Shown piece after piece: positions 8,396-17,813 of a stretch of DNA of 64,000 nucleotides. The position numbers were made by a program, and so were the translations under genes. Every line of letters begins with the position of its first letter. Position 1 is the first letter of the stretch. Source of the stretch: Alicyclobacillus pomorum DSM 14955 (GTDB lineage Bacteria; Bacillota; Bacilli; Alicyclobacillales; Alicyclobacillaceae); NCBI RefSeq assembly GCF_000472905.1, contig NZ_AXAR01000014.1:169-64168 (forward strand), written 5' to 3'. The notes beneath the pieces were generated by a model, which was given only the letters and a program-made list of their open reading frames with translations, searched no databases and was not told the DNA's origin.

Positions 8396-8559
8396 CTCTT
8401 CAGGCAGGTCTCCTGACTCTCAGCTCGCGGAACCCATCAAACGCCTTCCCACGAAAACGCAGTGACGTTGATCCACAAAACGCTGATTACAGTGGCGGGA
8501 CCGTACCGGACTTTCACCGATTTCCCTATTATCTCTGTAGAACAGAGCACCTGAAGAGC
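8396..8559 (-). promoter_or_regulatory. Cobalamin riboswitch upstream of btuFCD-cobUS
   Basis: The minus-strand RNA holds the AdoCbl aptamer core: AUAGGGAAAUCGGUGAAAGU, CGGUCCCGCCACUGUAA and the B12 box AGUCAGGAGACCUGCC near the 3' end. The closing stem is CUCUUCAGG with CCUGAAGAG. A terminator follows at 8297-8327. High adenosylcobalamin should favour termination before btuF. Confidence 0.95.
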
Positions 8560-8668
8560 TTTTCAATTTCGTTTGCATCATAGTGAATCGACGGAACAAT
8601 GTCAATCGCCTTCGTCGAATTGCCACGAACTGTGACGACGGAGTTGACTGTCCCTGGTCTCCAGCCCA

Positions 8669-9250
8669 TCAACCTCTACGCTTGCCTTCCCGAAACACAT
8701 CGGTGCTGTTCTCATAGAGTACATCCTTCTGTTGTCTCCTCGCATTGACGGCCCTCGCCAATACAAAGAGCAAATCAGACAAACGGTTGAGGTACTTCAA
8801 CGTAGGCGGATAAATCTCTTCTTCCTGCATGAGCGACACAACCCGGCGCTCCGCGCGGCGGACCACAGTACAGGCAACATGGAGATAAGCTGCAGCTTGG
8901 TCTCCGCCCCGCAAGATAAATTTCGTGACTTTGTCCGATTCCTCTTTGTACCTGTCGATGAACGGTTCCAAACTTGCAGCCGCATCCTCCTGGGTGCGGA
9001 ACGTGTATTCTGCACCAGGTACAGCCGCTAAGTCAGCACCGACATCCCACAACGTCTGCTGAACCTGATACAAGAGATCCATGATGTCTTTTTCAGACGC
9101 TTCATCGAGATGACTGAGTGCGAGGCCAACAAACGCGCCCGCCTCATCCACCGTGCCGTAAGCCTCCACGCGTGCATCACTCTTGTAGCGCCGCTGTCCT
9201 CCGATAAGTGCAGTCTGTCCTTTGTCTCCACCGCGGGTATATATTCTCAT
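8669..9250 (-). CDS. Cob(I)alamin adenosyltransferase, PduO type
   Basis: Transfers the adenosyl group of ATP to cob(I)alamin or cobinamide, giving the coenzyme form. The 193 residues begin with the ATP-binding MRIYTRGGDKGQTALIGG and include the family arginines in FILRGGDQAAAYLHVACTVVRRAERRVV and NRLSDLLFVLAR. The ATG at 9250 lies just after AAAGGA and overlaps the cobT-bluB stop as ATGA; a longer upstream reading would run back inside that gene. The B12 riboswitch at 8396-8559 lies downstream and governs the next operon. Confidence 0.93.
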   Translation of the reverse strand: MRIYTRGGDKGQTALIGGQRRYKSDARVEAYGTVDEAGAFVGLALSHLDEASEKDIMDLLYQVQQTLWDVGADLAAVPGAEYTFRTQEDAAASLEPFIDRYKEESDKVTKFILRGGDQAAAYLHVACTVVRRAERRVVSLMQEEEIYPPTLKYLNRLSDLLFVLARAVNARRQQKDVLYENSTDVFREGKRRG

Positions 9251-11028
9251 TCCTTTGATTCCTCCCGGTTCCCCCAAAAGTCGTGGTATATCAAAGTCTG
9301 TAAATCCAGGCGATTTCTCCATCCAACACGTTCCAGTAGCGGAATCTCTGGAAAGTGAGCCGTGTACCCGATGGACAGTAGCGCAACAGGGTCAATATGG
9401 TCTGGGATGTTGAGAATCTGTCGAATATCCTCCTTTTGGTAAATGCTGACCCATCCCATTCCGACACCTTCGGCTCGCGCCGCTAACCACATGTTTTCAA
9501 TCGCACAGGACGTGGACATCAAGTCCGTTTCGGGAATGGTGTTACGCCCGAGCACGTGCGGTCCACCACGACTGGAATCGTTCGTCACGCAGATGGTGAT
9601 TGGCGCTTGCAATAAACCTTCCACTTTTAACCGAAGATAATACTCTTGCTTGAGATCCTGATAGTTCTCCGAAGCTCGGACCCGTTCTCGCTCAACGACC
9701 CGCTGGATTTGCTTTAGGCGCTCTCTGTCTCGAATTAAGATAAAGTTCCACGGTTGCATGTATCCAACCGAAGGTGCATGATGTGCGGCAATAAGAATCC
9801 GTTCCAGCACATCGTCAGGAATCGGTTCCGTCAGAAAAGACCGTATGTCACGCCGCGCCAGAATCACTTTGTAGACGGCTTCTCGCTCGGCGTCGTCAAA
9901 ATCCCGTACAACAGGACTTTTCAAAGTCTCTGCTTCTGGTTTTGACGGAAGAGGTTGTACACCTGAAGTCGCTTTGTGGGGATTCGACACCCTTGCATCC
10001 TCAAAGGTTGCAGTCTCCGCCATAACCTTGCAGGCATTCTGAATCACAGGAAGAACAAACAATGCCCCTGATCCTTCCCCAAGGTGCATCCCCCACTCGA
10101 CAAGGGGAGATAGGCCTAACTCCTTCAGCACATATTGATGAGCAGGTTCCGAAGAGCGGTGAGAAGCAATCAAGTAGTTCCTGACATGCGGATTGATACG
10201 ATTGGCCAAAAGCGCTGCCGTGCTCGTAATCACTCCGTCCAAAATGACAGGAACCCGATGGCTTGCACACGCGATGAACGCGCCTGCCATGGCTCCGATT
10301 TCGAATCCTCCCACTTTCGTCAACACATCCCAAGGGTCGTCCGAATTCGGTTGATGCAGTTGGAGGGCTCTGGTAATCAACTCTGTCTTCGTTCGTTTCC
10401 GATCCTCAGATATTCCGGTCCCTACACCCACAAGTTGGTCCACAGGGAAGCGCAGAAGACTGGCTATCATCGCTGTGCTCGCGGTGGTATTGCCTATCCC
10501 CATTTCACCAATGACAGCAATGTCCGCCCCTGCGCGAATCGACTCTTCCGCGATGTCAAAGCCAATTTCCACGGCCTGATACGCCTGTTCCAAGGTCATG
10601 GCGGGCTCCGAAGCGAAGTTTTTGGTACCTGGTGCGACCTTCCGGACAATTACGTTGGGATGGCGAACCCGCGACCGTACACCGACGTCCACCACTTTTA
10701 ACGTCACGTTCTGGGCACGCGACAGAACGCTACTCACAGCACTGCCCATGCACATGTTGACTACCATTTCTTCAGTCACCTGGCTGCCATACGCAGACAC
10801 ACCCTGTTCACTCACGCCGTGGTCAGCCGCGAACATAAGAGCAACGGGCTTGTTAAAAGAAGGGATCACCTGTCCAGTCATAGCAGCAAGGTGGACAATC
10901 ACGTCTTCCAAGACCCCGAGACTGCCAAGCGGCTTCGTCAGGTCATCCAGCCGATTGCGCGCCTTCTGCATCACGTCGACATGCAGCTCAGGAATCCTCG
11001 CACACCGTTCAACAATGTTGGGTACCAA
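9247..11028 (-). CDS. CobT-BluB fusion: lower-ligand synthesis and activation
   Basis: One 593-residue protein joins two successive enzymes. Residues 1-345 are CobT, which makes alpha-ribazole phosphate from nicotinate mononucleotide and dimethylbenzimidazole: KPLGSLGVLED, FAADHGVSEQGVSAYG, IGEMGIGNTTAS and the catalytic Glu in HLGEGSGA. A linker of about 40 residues follows. Residues from about 385 are BluB, the flavin-dependent 5,6-dimethylbenzimidazole synthase: RRDIRSFLTEPIPDDV, HHAPSVGYMQPWNFI and GWVSIYQKEDI. TTG at 11028 is the likely start, 8 nt after AGGAG. It is cotranscribed with the adenosyltransferase behind a second B12 riboswitch. Confidence 0.92.
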   Translation of the reverse strand: MVPNIVERCARIPELHVDVMQKARNRLDDLTKPLGSLGVLEDVIVHLAAMTGQVIPSFNKPVALMFAADHGVSEQGVSAYGSQVTEEMVVNMCMGSAVSSVLSRAQNVTLKVVDVGVRSRVRHPNVIVRKVAPGTKNFASEPAMTLEQAYQAVEIGFDIAEESIRAGADIAVIGEMGIGNTTASTAMIASLLRFPVDQLVGVGTGISEDRKRTKTELITRALQLHQPNSDDPWDVLTKVGGFEIGAMAGAFIACASHRVPVILDGVITSTAALLANRINPHVRNYLIASHRSSEPAHQYVLKELGLSPLVEWGMHLGEGSGALFVLPVIQNACKVMAETATFEDARVSNPHKATSGVQPLPSKPEAETLKSPVVRDFDDAEREAVYKVILARRDIRSFLTEPIPDDVLERILIAAHHAPSVGYMQPWNFILIRDRERLKQIQRVVERERVRASENYQDLKQEYYLRLKVEGLLQAPITICVTNDSSRGGPHVLGRNTIPETDLMSTSCAIENMWLAARAEGVGMGWVSIYQKEDIRQILNIPDHIDPVALLSIGYTAHFPEIPLLERVGWRNRLDLQTLIYHDFWGNREESKE

Positions 11029-11105
11029 CGTTACGTCTCCTATCAACAGATAAATTCAGCGATAATCAAATACGATGTTACTTCGATGGAATTTGAAAAT
11101 ATTGT

Positions 11106-11139
11106 AAACAAAAGAAGCTACCTGCCTAAGGCAGATAGC
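11106..11139 (-). terminator. Attenuator of the cobT-bluB riboswitch
   Basis: Minus strand GCTATCTGCC pairs with GGCAGGTAGC (one G-T) and is followed by TTCTTTTGTTT. It stands between the aptamer and the gene start, as an expression platform would. Confidence 0.8.
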
Positions 11140-11194
11140 CGTCATTGCACCTTCGTGCAGCGACACCGACCTATCGACCGTAGGTACAGGGTGT

Positions 11195-11365
11195 ACAAGA
11201 AAGGCAGGTCTCCTGGCTCGGGGTCGTCACCGGCGACTCACCTTCCCAAGCGTTTACGCGCTCAGTGGCATCGAGAGTCGAGGCTCACCCATACAGTGGC
11301 GGGACCGCACCGGACTTTCACCGGTTTCCCTATTATGTCACTCCGCGGAGTGAACACCTTTCTTG
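11195..11365 (-). promoter_or_regulatory. Cobalamin riboswitch upstream of cobT-bluB
   Basis: A second AdoCbl aptamer on the minus strand: AUAGGGAAACCGGUGAAAGU, GCGGUCCCGCCACUGUAUG and the B12 box GCCAGGAGACCUGCC. The outer stem is CAAGAAAGG with CCUUUCUUG. It controls the cobT-bluB/adenosyltransferase operon through the terminator at 11106-11139. Confidence 0.95.
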
Positions 11366-12027
11366 AATGTTCCGTTGTAATGCGCATATCAACGCTTTCC
11401 GCGTCACAAAATCCATGGTAATGCGAACGAGGGGTGATGTCCAGCTTTCGTATCCCCTGAATCTACGGCCTTTTTTAACATCACTCGATGTTCGTGCTGG
11501 CAACCCATTGAATCCTGAAGAAACTCCCAACACAGTGAGTGTTACGTCGGTCCACCGCAAAACTTCTACCAAGTAACGTGGCTCAATGTGTAAAGACGCT
11601 TAGCTTCTCATGCGTTGTGATACAGTATCGACCTCGCCGTGTGGCCACCGCCAACGAATCTCTGCCATTCAACTTTCGTCCTAACTTAGCCTCTAATTGA
11701 GACGTAATTTTATCGCCTTAATCCTGTTTCGCATTTCGTAGGATCTGTTCCCATAATGCAGGATCAATGTCGTCACTGCCCGCGCCGTCGTCCTCTGGAT
11801 CATAAAGGGAGTCCAATAATTCTGTGAAAGAATCACAGACGTAGAATAGTCCTACGCATCCGGCTCAGGCTGCCCCCCACAAAGGCTGGTCTCAGCTTGT
11901 CCCGTCAAACTGCAACGCCAAAGTGTTCCATGCCCCCCATTGAATTCGTGCATAAGGACGGTCGAAGGACACGGAACAAGGAGACAGGTGAACGTACCAC
12001 CTATCTCCCAAATGCTCATTGGTACAT
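11366..12027. other. 662-bp region without a supported gene
   Basis: The region lies between the second B12 riboswitch and the end of spoVR. It presumably holds the riboswitch promoter on the minus strand. A minus-strand open stretch ending at 11718 (acidic, DPEDDGAGSDDIDPALW) has no start codon or ribosome site and is closed by a stop upstream; it may be a gene relic. Nothing else is convincing. Confidence 0.4.
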
Positions 12028-13452
12028 TTACAAAAACTTGCGCTGCGTCTTCTTCCCATCGTGCGTGAACACCACTTCGCGGCCTTCGACCACAGTTTGC
12101 AAGTGGCAGTTGCGCCCCCACAGCTGGTACAAGTAGGGGAGTGTTTTCTCCAGGTGCTTCACATCCAATTCCATGCCTTCATAGGCGTGGCGGATGTACA
12201 GCTCTCCGTTGCGATTGTGGTCTCCGTCCTCTACGTACAGTACAGGGATGCCGCCATTCACACGAGACGCGCACAATTGGTCGCGCACGTGTTCCCACTC
12301 TTTATCCACGACGCGCCAATCGTTGCCAACCTTTTGAAACAAGAACAAGTCCAGCTCCTGAGCAAGGTCCTTCGTCAGGTAGTTGCGCAGGAAGGAGATG
12401 TCGTTTTCCATCTCCCGCACTTCAAACATCTTCTCGCGGCCCTTACCTGGCTCGCGCCCAAACCGCTTTCGCTCTTCTTCCGTCGGCTCGTTCCACCGCT
12501 TCTCAATGTTCTCCCACATGGCGAGCCCGAGGTGGTATGGGTTAATAGAGGTTCGGGACGGAAGCACGACGCCCGAGTGCATTTTGGCAAACTCGATGGT
12601 GTCTGACTCATTGAGGTCGAGGTCACGCATAATCCGCAAATGCCAGTAGGTGGCCCAACCTTCGTTCATAATCTTGGTCTCTAACTGCGGCCAGAAGTAC
12701 AGCATCTCCTCGCGCAGGACAGACAGTACGTCGCGTTCCCACTCTTCGAGCACGGAACTGTGCTCAATCAGGAACAACATAATGTCCTTGGTCGGCAGCC
12801 CGGCAAAACGTGCAGGGACTTCCTTCTCCGGTTCCTGCGGCGCCCCAGTTCCGTCCAAAGCCCAAAGATCATCATAGGGCGATCCGCTCCTGCTTTCCCG
12901 ATGTCGTGTCCTCTCCTGCTGCCTGCCACGCATCTTCTGCTTCCGCTCCACGTATCCGGATGCGTCAACGTGCTCCTGCAGAGCCATGCCGGCGTCGAGG
13001 AGGGATTCCACGCGGGATCGTCCGTATTCCATTTCGTATGCGTGCAATCGCTGCGCATTGGACGCCATTCTATCGACCATGTCTCGCGACGTGCGCGAGA
13101 ACGAACTGTTGTTTTTGAAAAAGTCGCAATGCGCGAGTACGTGGGCACAGACGGTCATGTTCTGCATTAATGTGTTGCCGTCGAGCAAGAATGCGTAGCA
13201 TGGATCCGAGTTGATGACCAATTCGTAAATGCGGCTAAGGCCCAAGTCGTACTCCAGCTTCATGCGATGGTACGACTTTCCAAACGACCAATGCGTGTAC
13301 CGCGTAGGCATACCATATGCGCCGAACGTGTACAGGACCTCTGCTGGACACACCTCGTACCGCATGGGATAAAAATCGAGCCCGTATCCACGGGCAATCT
13401 CCATCATCTGGTCAATACTCTTTTCCAGCTCAACCATTTCCGCCTGGTTCAT
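12028..13452 (-). CDS. spoVR: Stage V sporulation protein R
   Basis: SpoVR is a conserved cytoplasmic protein needed for normal spore cortex formation in Bacillus; its biochemical role is unknown. The 474 residues show the family signatures [37 protein letters not shown] (about 19-55), [17 protein letters not shown] (about 98-114) and [45 protein letters not shown]-type segments in the middle. The ATG overlaps the yhbH stop as ATGA (13449-13452). It is the last gene of prkA-yhbH-spoVR, the order seen in other spore formers and enterobacteria. Confidence 0.95.
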   Translation of the reverse strand: MNQAEMVELEKSIDQMMEIARGYGLDFYPMRYEVCPAEVLYTFGAYGMPTRYTHWSFGKSYHRMKLEYDLGLSRIYELVINSDPCYAFLLDGNTLMQNMTVCAHVLAHCDFFKNNSSFSRTSRDMVDRMASNAQRLHAYEMEYGRSRVESLLDAGMALQEHVDASGYVERKQKMRGRQQERTRHRESRSGSPYDDLWALDGTGAPQEPEKEVPARFAGLPTKDIMLFLIEHSSVLEEWERDVLSVLREEMLYFWPQLETKIMNEGWATYWHLRIMRDLDLNESDTIEFAKMHSGVVLPSRTSINPYHLGLAMWENIEKRWNEPTEEERKRFGREPGKGREKMFEVREMENDISFLRNYLTKDLAQELDLFLFQKVGNDWRVVDKEWEHVRDQLCASRVNGGIPVLYVEDGDHNRNGELYIRHAYEGMELDVKHLEKTLPYLYQLWGRNCHLQTVVEGREVVFTHDGKKTQRKFL

Positions 13453-14618
13453 GCTGGTTTCACCTCGCCCGCTCGTTGCGAGAAGAAGTGCCGCAACGCA
13501 CTGTAGACGGCTGACTTCTCTCGAATCACAAAGTTGCGGAAGTTCGGATGGTGATACTTGGAATACGCGTTCATCAATGTCGAACTTCGATTGTACTGAT
13601 TGACTTCGGCATATCCGAACATCTGCGACAACTCACACAGCTGTGTGACGTACTTTACACACTTCTCGTTGTCGGACGTCAGGTTGTCGCCGTCGGAGAA
13701 GTGAATTGGGTACAAGTTGTATTGCGACGACGGGTACTCCCGTTCAATCAGCCGCAAGGCAAGATCGTACGCTGAGGAACAAATGGTGCCCCCGCTTTCA
13801 CCCTTTGTGAAGAAGTACTCTTCCGTGACTTCTTTGGCTTCCGTATGGTGCGCGATATAGCGGATCTGGACAGTCTCGTACTTAGTCCGCAAGAACCGCG
13901 TCATCCAGAAGAAGAAAGTGCGCGCGCAATACTTCTCGAAGAGTCCCATGCTTCCACTGGTGTCCATCATCGCAAGGACGACCGCGCACGAGTCCGGCTT
14001 GCGCACGTCCTCCCAGGTCTTGAAGCGAAGGTCGTCCGGCAGGATTTGCACGCGGCCCGTGGCGTTCAACTGGTTGCGCCGGATGGACTCGATTAACGTC
14101 CGCTTCTTGTCAATGTTACCCATCAGCCCGGTCTTGCGCACGTCCTTGTAGTCAATGTCGTCCACAGTCACCCGGTCGGGTTGTTTCGGAGCCAGGTTCG
14201 GCAGTTCCAACTCGGAAAACAGAATGGATTCAATGTCTTCCAACGTAACGTTGGCTTCGGAGTAGTCAAGCCCAGGCGCATCTCCTGCGCCTTGGCCCTT
14301 CCCTGGTCCTTTCCCCGTACCTTGGGCGTCTGGCTTGCCTTGTGCAATGACGTCTCCAACCTGCGTGTCGCCATCCCCAGTTCCGGCATGCTTCCCTTTG
14401 TTGAAGTTGTAACGGATGCGGTACTCCTCAAGGGAGCGGATGGGGATTTTGACAATTTGCCGTCCGTCACTCATGACGATGCTCTCGTCGCTGATCAAGT
14501 CTCCTAGGTTTTCCTTGATAGCCTGTTTCACCTTTTCATTGTGCCGTTGCTGGTCCTGCTGGCCTTTGCGGTGCAGCGACCAGTCGTCCTTCTGCAAAGT
14601 GAACTGTGTACCCGACAT
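13449..14618 (-). CDS. yhbH: YhbH family protein with von Willebrand A domain
   Basis: Member of the YhbH/YeaH family, always found with PrkA and SpoVR and tied to sporulation in Bacillus. The 389-residue protein has an N-terminal segment of the family ([18 protein letters not shown]), a Gly/Lys-rich linker (about 95-125) and a VWA-type domain with the metal site MMDTSGSMG (about residue 215). The ATG at 14618 follows AGGAGG by 8 nt; 12 further upstream codons lack support. It sits 42 nt after the prkA 3' part, so both are probably one transcript. Confidence 0.94.
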   Translation of the reverse strand: MSGTQFTLQKDDWSLHRKGQQDQQRHNEKVKQAIKENLGDLISDESIVMSDGRQIVKIPIRSLEEYRIRYNFNKGKHAGTGDGDTQVGDVIAQGKPDAQGTGKGPGKGQGAGDAPGLDYSEANVTLEDIESILFSELELPNLAPKQPDRVTVDDIDYKDVRKTGLMGNIDKKRTLIESIRRNQLNATGRVQILPDDLRFKTWEDVRKPDSCAVVLAMMDTSGSMGLFEKYCARTFFFWMTRFLRTKYETVQIRYIAHHTEAKEVTEEYFFTKGESGGTICSSAYDLALRLIEREYPSSQYNLYPIHFSDGDNLTSDNEKCVKYVTQLCELSQMFGYAEVNQYNRSSTLMNAYSKYHHPNFRNFVIREKSAVYSALRHFFSQRAGEVKPA

Positions 14619-14660
14619 CGTGCATCCCTCCTCACCAGCGTGATGCGATTTCATCTGTGA

Positions 14661-15692
14661 TTACCGGTTCAACAAACTTCCGATGTAGCGAAGGAGTTCA
14701 TTGGCGCACACCGGGCAGTACCCGTGCTCGTCAATGAGGCGTGCGGTGACCTCGTTGATCTTTTTCAACTGCATGGCATCTGGCGTCTTGCTGGACGTCG
14801 TGATTTTGACAACGTCTTTCAAGTCGGCAAACAGTTTCCGCTCAATGGCCTCACGGAGCCGCTCGTGCGAGTGGTAGTCGAATTTCTTCCCGCGGCGCGC
14901 GTACGTCGAAATGCGGATGAGAATTTCCTCGCGGAACGTCTTCTTGGCATTTTCGGAAATGCCAATCTGCTCTTCGATGGAGCGCATGAGCTTCTCGTCT
15001 GGATCAATTTCCTCGCCCGTCAGCGGGTCTTTCAACTTCTGCCAGCTGCAGTACGCTTCCACGTTGTCGAGGTAGTTCTCGAGCAATGTCTTCGCGGATT
15101 CCTCGTACGAGTACACGAACGCTTTCTGCACCTCGGTCTTGGCCATTTCGTCGTACTCTTTGCGCGCGACCGCGACGAGGTTCAGCAATCTCTCCTTGTC
15201 TTCCTTGGAAATCGCCGCGTGTTGGTCGAGTCCGTCCTTCATCGCGCGCAGCACATCGAGTGCATTAATGCACGTCGTGTCCCTGCGAATCAGTGCAGTG
15301 GAAATACGGTTGATGACGTAGCGCGGATCCAGTCCGGACATTCCTTCGTCAGGATACTCGTGACGGAGTTCCTTTACGTCCGTATCTTTCAGCCCTTCTA
15401 CCGACTGACCGTTGTACAGGTACAGCTTCTTCAACAAATCGACGCCCTGTTTCTTCGGTTGTTTCAGTCGCGTCAGAACCGAGAAAATGGCGGCCGTCTT
15501 GAGCGCGTGCGGCGAAATGTGCACATCTTTCAAGTCGCTTTGCTTGATGAGTTTTTCGTAAATTTTGACTTCGTCATCGACGCGGAGGTTGTACGGCACC
15601 GGCATGACAATCATGCGCGACTGCAGCGCCTCGTTCTTCCTGTTGGAGATGAACGCCCGGTACTCCGACTCATTGGTATGCGCCACAATCAT
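14661..15692 (-). CDS. prkA: PrkA serine protein kinase, 3' part of a split gene
   Basis: These 343 codons encode the C-terminal part of PrkA, from MIVAHTNESEYRAFISNRKN to the family's cysteine-containing tail YCPVCANELLRYIGSLL. It has no ribosome site of its own at 15692: the ATG is an internal codon (normally after ISADE) and the preceding GAA belongs to the junction core. Joined to codons 1-289 at 18881-19747, it gives a 632-residue protein with no frameshift or stop, matching a family length of about 630. PrkA, YhbH and SpoVR act together in the sporulating mother cell of Bacillus under SigE. Confidence 0.95.
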   Translation of the reverse strand: MIVAHTNESEYRAFISNRKNEALQSRMIVMPVPYNLRVDDEVKIYEKLIKQSDLKDVHISPHALKTAAIFSVLTRLKQPKKQGVDLLKKLYLYNGQSVEGLKDTDVKELRHEYPDEGMSGLDPRYVINRISTALIRRDTTCINALDVLRAMKDGLDQHAAISKEDKERLLNLVAVARKEYDEMAKTEVQKAFVYSYEESAKTLLENYLDNVEAYCSWQKLKDPLTGEEIDPDEKLMRSIEEQIGISENAKKTFREEILIRISTYARRGKKFDYHSHERLREAIERKLFADLKDVVKITTSSKTPDAMQLKKINEVTARLIDEHGYCPVCANELLRYIGSLLNR

Positions 15693-15708
15693 TTCAGCGT
15701 TGGTGACA
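15693..15708. other. Left attachment site (core plus element half-site)
   Basis: On the plus strand the core TTCA (15693-15696; TGAA on the prkA strand) separates prkA codons on the left from the element half-site GCGTTGGTGACA (15697-15708). That half-site is an inverted repeat of the one at 18869-18880, 10 of 12 positions matching. Confidence 0.85.
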
Positions 15709-15717
15709 GGATGCTAC

Positions 15718-15927
15718 TCATGGGTCAAGCGGCTGAGCAGTGTCGTTTGCGTCGTTTTCACCAACTGTGGCCCATTGAGTATCCTCCAGCAAAGACCGTG
15801 CTGCGTCTCGGTAGACTCGCTGAGTGCGCGCGGCGTTGACATTAGGCGATCCGGCATCTGGCACGGGACCACTTCGGACCACGACATTCCCAATGGCCGT
15901 CTGCAGACAAACTTCCTTCATATCCAA
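15718..15927 (-). CDS. Small unknown protein inside the element, 69 aa
   Basis: The TTG at 15927 follows GGGGGG by 6 nt; the frame continues MKEVCLQTAIGNVVVRSGPV to the stop at 15718, only 9 bp from the attachment half-site. A perfect SigE-like -10, CATACAGT, lies upstream on the minus strand at 15951-15958, though no good -35 accompanies it. The frame is open further upstream into the recombinase leader, so a longer form is possible. No homology is recognised. Given size and place, a recombination directionality factor is a reasonable guess (SPbeta uses the 58-aa SprB), but nothing in the sequence proves it. Confidence 0.45.
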   Translation of the reverse strand: MDMKEVCLQTAIGNVVVRSGPVPDAGSPNVNAARTQRVYRDAARSLLEDTQWATVGENDANDTAQPLDP

Positions 15928-16055
15928 GTGCTTCCCCCCTGCCTTACTCCACTGTATGCCTTCGCCATCTTTCGACATGCAGCGCGCGACGGACTCGACT
16001 GATTGATGTGATGGGATCATATACAAAGAGTATCACCGTGGGAGGAGGGGTTTCC

Positions 16056-17648
16056 TTGGCTGGACTGCCGCCAACCATCCGCAAAGTGGTTTGTTACGTC
16101 CGCAAATCGCGGGAAGATGAGGAAGCGGAGCGCCGTGGCGAAGACACCCTGGCAAAGCAGCGCGAGATGTTGGTATCCGACGTGCTCTCCCGTTTCGATG
16201 TGGAATACGACGTTGCTGAAGAAGTGGCGTCCGGGGACAGTATCGCACAGCGCCCGGTGTTCCGCGGCCTGTTGCCGCAGCTCGGTCACACGTACCAGGC
16301 CATCGTGTGCAAAGACTTGTCCCGCCTCGGCCGCGGCAGCTACAGCGACATGGGGATTGTCTACGACACGGTTCGGCAAAAGCGGGTTTTTATCATCACC
16401 AAGGACTCTATTTATGATCCACGCAATTTCAGTGATCTCCGCATGATCCGATTCTCCCTGTTCTTTCACCGCGAAGAGTACGAGATGACGCTGTGGCGAC
16501 TAACGGAAGGCAAATACGATGGCGCAGCGCGCGGCAACTGGGTGGCCGGGTCTGTACCGTACGGATACCGGTACAATCCGCGAACGCAGACCCTGGAACC
16601 CGACGAAGACGAAGCAGAAATTGTTCGCCAGATCTTTCGCTGGTATGGAGAGGAGCGATTGGGGTACCGGTGGATTGCAGCCCGCCTGCAGCAGCACGGG
16701 CACTTGAGTCCGCGGGGCAAACGGGAATGGCATCCCGAAGTCATCCGCCGAATCCTGCGCAATCCCGCGTACCGCGGAACGCTGACGTTTCGCAAGACCG
16801 AGCGCCATCTGCTCACCGGCAAAGTCGTGCGACGTCCAGAGCGAGATCACATTGTCGTCGAGGATGCGTTTGAGCCATTGGTAGATCCAGCGCTATGGGA
16901 AGCGTGTCAACGGAACCAACAGCGGCGCGTCCAGTCTCCGCCCGTTGCTGCACATAAGACGCTTTGGGAATTAGCGGGACTCATCTACTGCCACGACTGT
17001 GGTGGGAAGTTGGTCCGACAGGGATCTCGGCGTAAATACCACCGCAAAGACGGACACACGTCAGTGTACGTCAAGGAATTCCTGTACTGCCCAAGGTGTC
17101 GGTACGCGGTGAAGTACCGAGATTGCGAAGCACAGTTGATAAACGCCATGGACTGTTTGCACTTTGACAAAGCGACCTTGGCGGCGGAAACACACAAAGT
17201 GGATGCGCGCCATCCTTTGAGGTCCATTCGTCGGGAATGGGGCGGTACGGATGCCACCGTACTGACCGCCCGGCTGCAACGCGCACGCGAATTGTTGCTG
17301 GATGGCACATTGACGAAGGAAGAGTATTTGGAGACAAAGGCGCAATATGAGCGACAGTTAGCTGCCGCGAAAACCAAGGTGCACGTGGCGGCAGACGCGA
17401 AGCAAGCAGCAGATGGTGGGTGCCGGGTGGGTGAAGATACAGTACGGACCCACCTGTCGTCCATCGAACGCTGGTCGGATCTGTACCGAACACTCTCCAC
17501 CCCAGCACTCCGCAACCAACTGCTGAGAAGTCTGTTTGAGAACATCCAGTTGCAGCTCACGCACAAAGGCGGAGGTAAGAAGCGTACAGCGAAGTTTGAC
17601 TTGTATATTGCGTCGAATCTAGCACTGGAACAACAACGGAATACGTGA
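16056..17648 (+). CDS. Large serine recombinase of the prkA element
   Basis: Site-specific recombinase of the SpoIVCA/large serine integrase type, predicted to excise the element. The 530 residues contain, in order: the resolvase catalytic domain with nucleophile Ser18 in CYVRKSRED and the arginine-rich LSRLGRGSYSDMG; the recombinase domain with AGSVPYGYRYNP and EIVRQIFRWY, ending RILRNPAYRGTL; a zinc ribbon with LIYCHDCGGKL and LYCPRCRYAV; and a coiled region near 385-440. TTG at 16056 is the likely start, 5 nt after GGAGGAGGGG; 16 more upstream codons lack a ribosome site. It runs opposite to prkA. CATATACAAA at 16018-16027 could be a sporulation-type -10, but evidence is weak. Confidence 0.93.
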   Translation: MAGLPPTIRKVVCYVRKSREDEEAERRGEDTLAKQREMLVSDVLSRFDVEYDVAEEVASGDSIAQRPVFRGLLPQLGHTYQAIVCKDLSRLGRGSYSDMGIVYDTVRQKRVFIITKDSIYDPRNFSDLRMIRFSLFFHREEYEMTLWRLTEGKYDGAARGNWVAGSVPYGYRYNPRTQTLEPDEDEAEIVRQIFRWYGEERLGYRWIAARLQQHGHLSPRGKREWHPEVIRRILRNPAYRGTLTFRKTERHLLTGKVVRRPERDHIVVEDAFEPLVDPALWEACQRNQQRRVQSPPVAAHKTLWELAGLIYCHDCGGKLVRQGSRRKYHRKDGHTSVYVKEFLYCPRCRYAVKYRDCEAQLINAMDCLHFDKATLAAETHKVDARHPLRSIRREWGGTDATVLTARLQRARELLLDGTLTKEEYLETKAQYERQLAAAKTKVHVAADAKQAADGGCRVGEDTVRTHLSSIERWSDLYRTLSTPALRNQLLRSLFENIQLQLTHKGGGKKRTAKFDLYIASNLALEQQRNT

Positions 17649-17667
17649 GCGACTTGCAAATCGCTGA
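17647..17667. repeat. Short copy of the GCGATTTGCAAA palindrome
   Basis: GAGCGACTTGCAAATCGCTGA is a near-perfect palindrome beginning inside the recombinase stop codon. It matches the ends of the longer palindromes at 54270-54325 and 62819-62892. Confidence 0.6.
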
Positions 17668-17738
17668 TGTACCTGTGGCGTCACCGAAGTGCGTGATGAT
17701 GACTGTCTCATTGTATGTAATGGAACTTCACAAAATTA

Positions 17739-17778
17739 GGCTGTCCCCAAAGCCATCATGATGCTTTTGGGGACAGCC
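17739..17778 (-). terminator. Terminator between trxB and the recombinase
   Basis: GGCTGTCCCCAAA pairs with TTTGGGGACAGCC (13 bp). On the minus strand it is followed by TAATTTTG, so it mainly serves trxB; it may also stop the convergent recombinase transcript. Confidence 0.8.
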
Positions 17779-17813
17779 CGCTGCAATGGTCTATTTGATA
17801 TGTGGCCTCTCGT

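Noticed and set aside
11718-11850. Minus-strand open stretch ending ...DPALWEQILRNAKQD
   Set aside because: Protein-like composition, but no start codon or ribosome site in frame and a stop just upstream; left as possible relic.
14724-15839. Long plus-strand ORF of 371 codons opposite prkA
   Set aside because: It lies wholly antisense to the conserved prkA coding sequence, has no recognisable domain and no ribosome site.
16018-16027. CATATACAAA upstream of the recombinase as a SigE or SigK -10
   Set aside because: The match is partial and no -35 box of either class lies at the right distance; mentioned only as weak.
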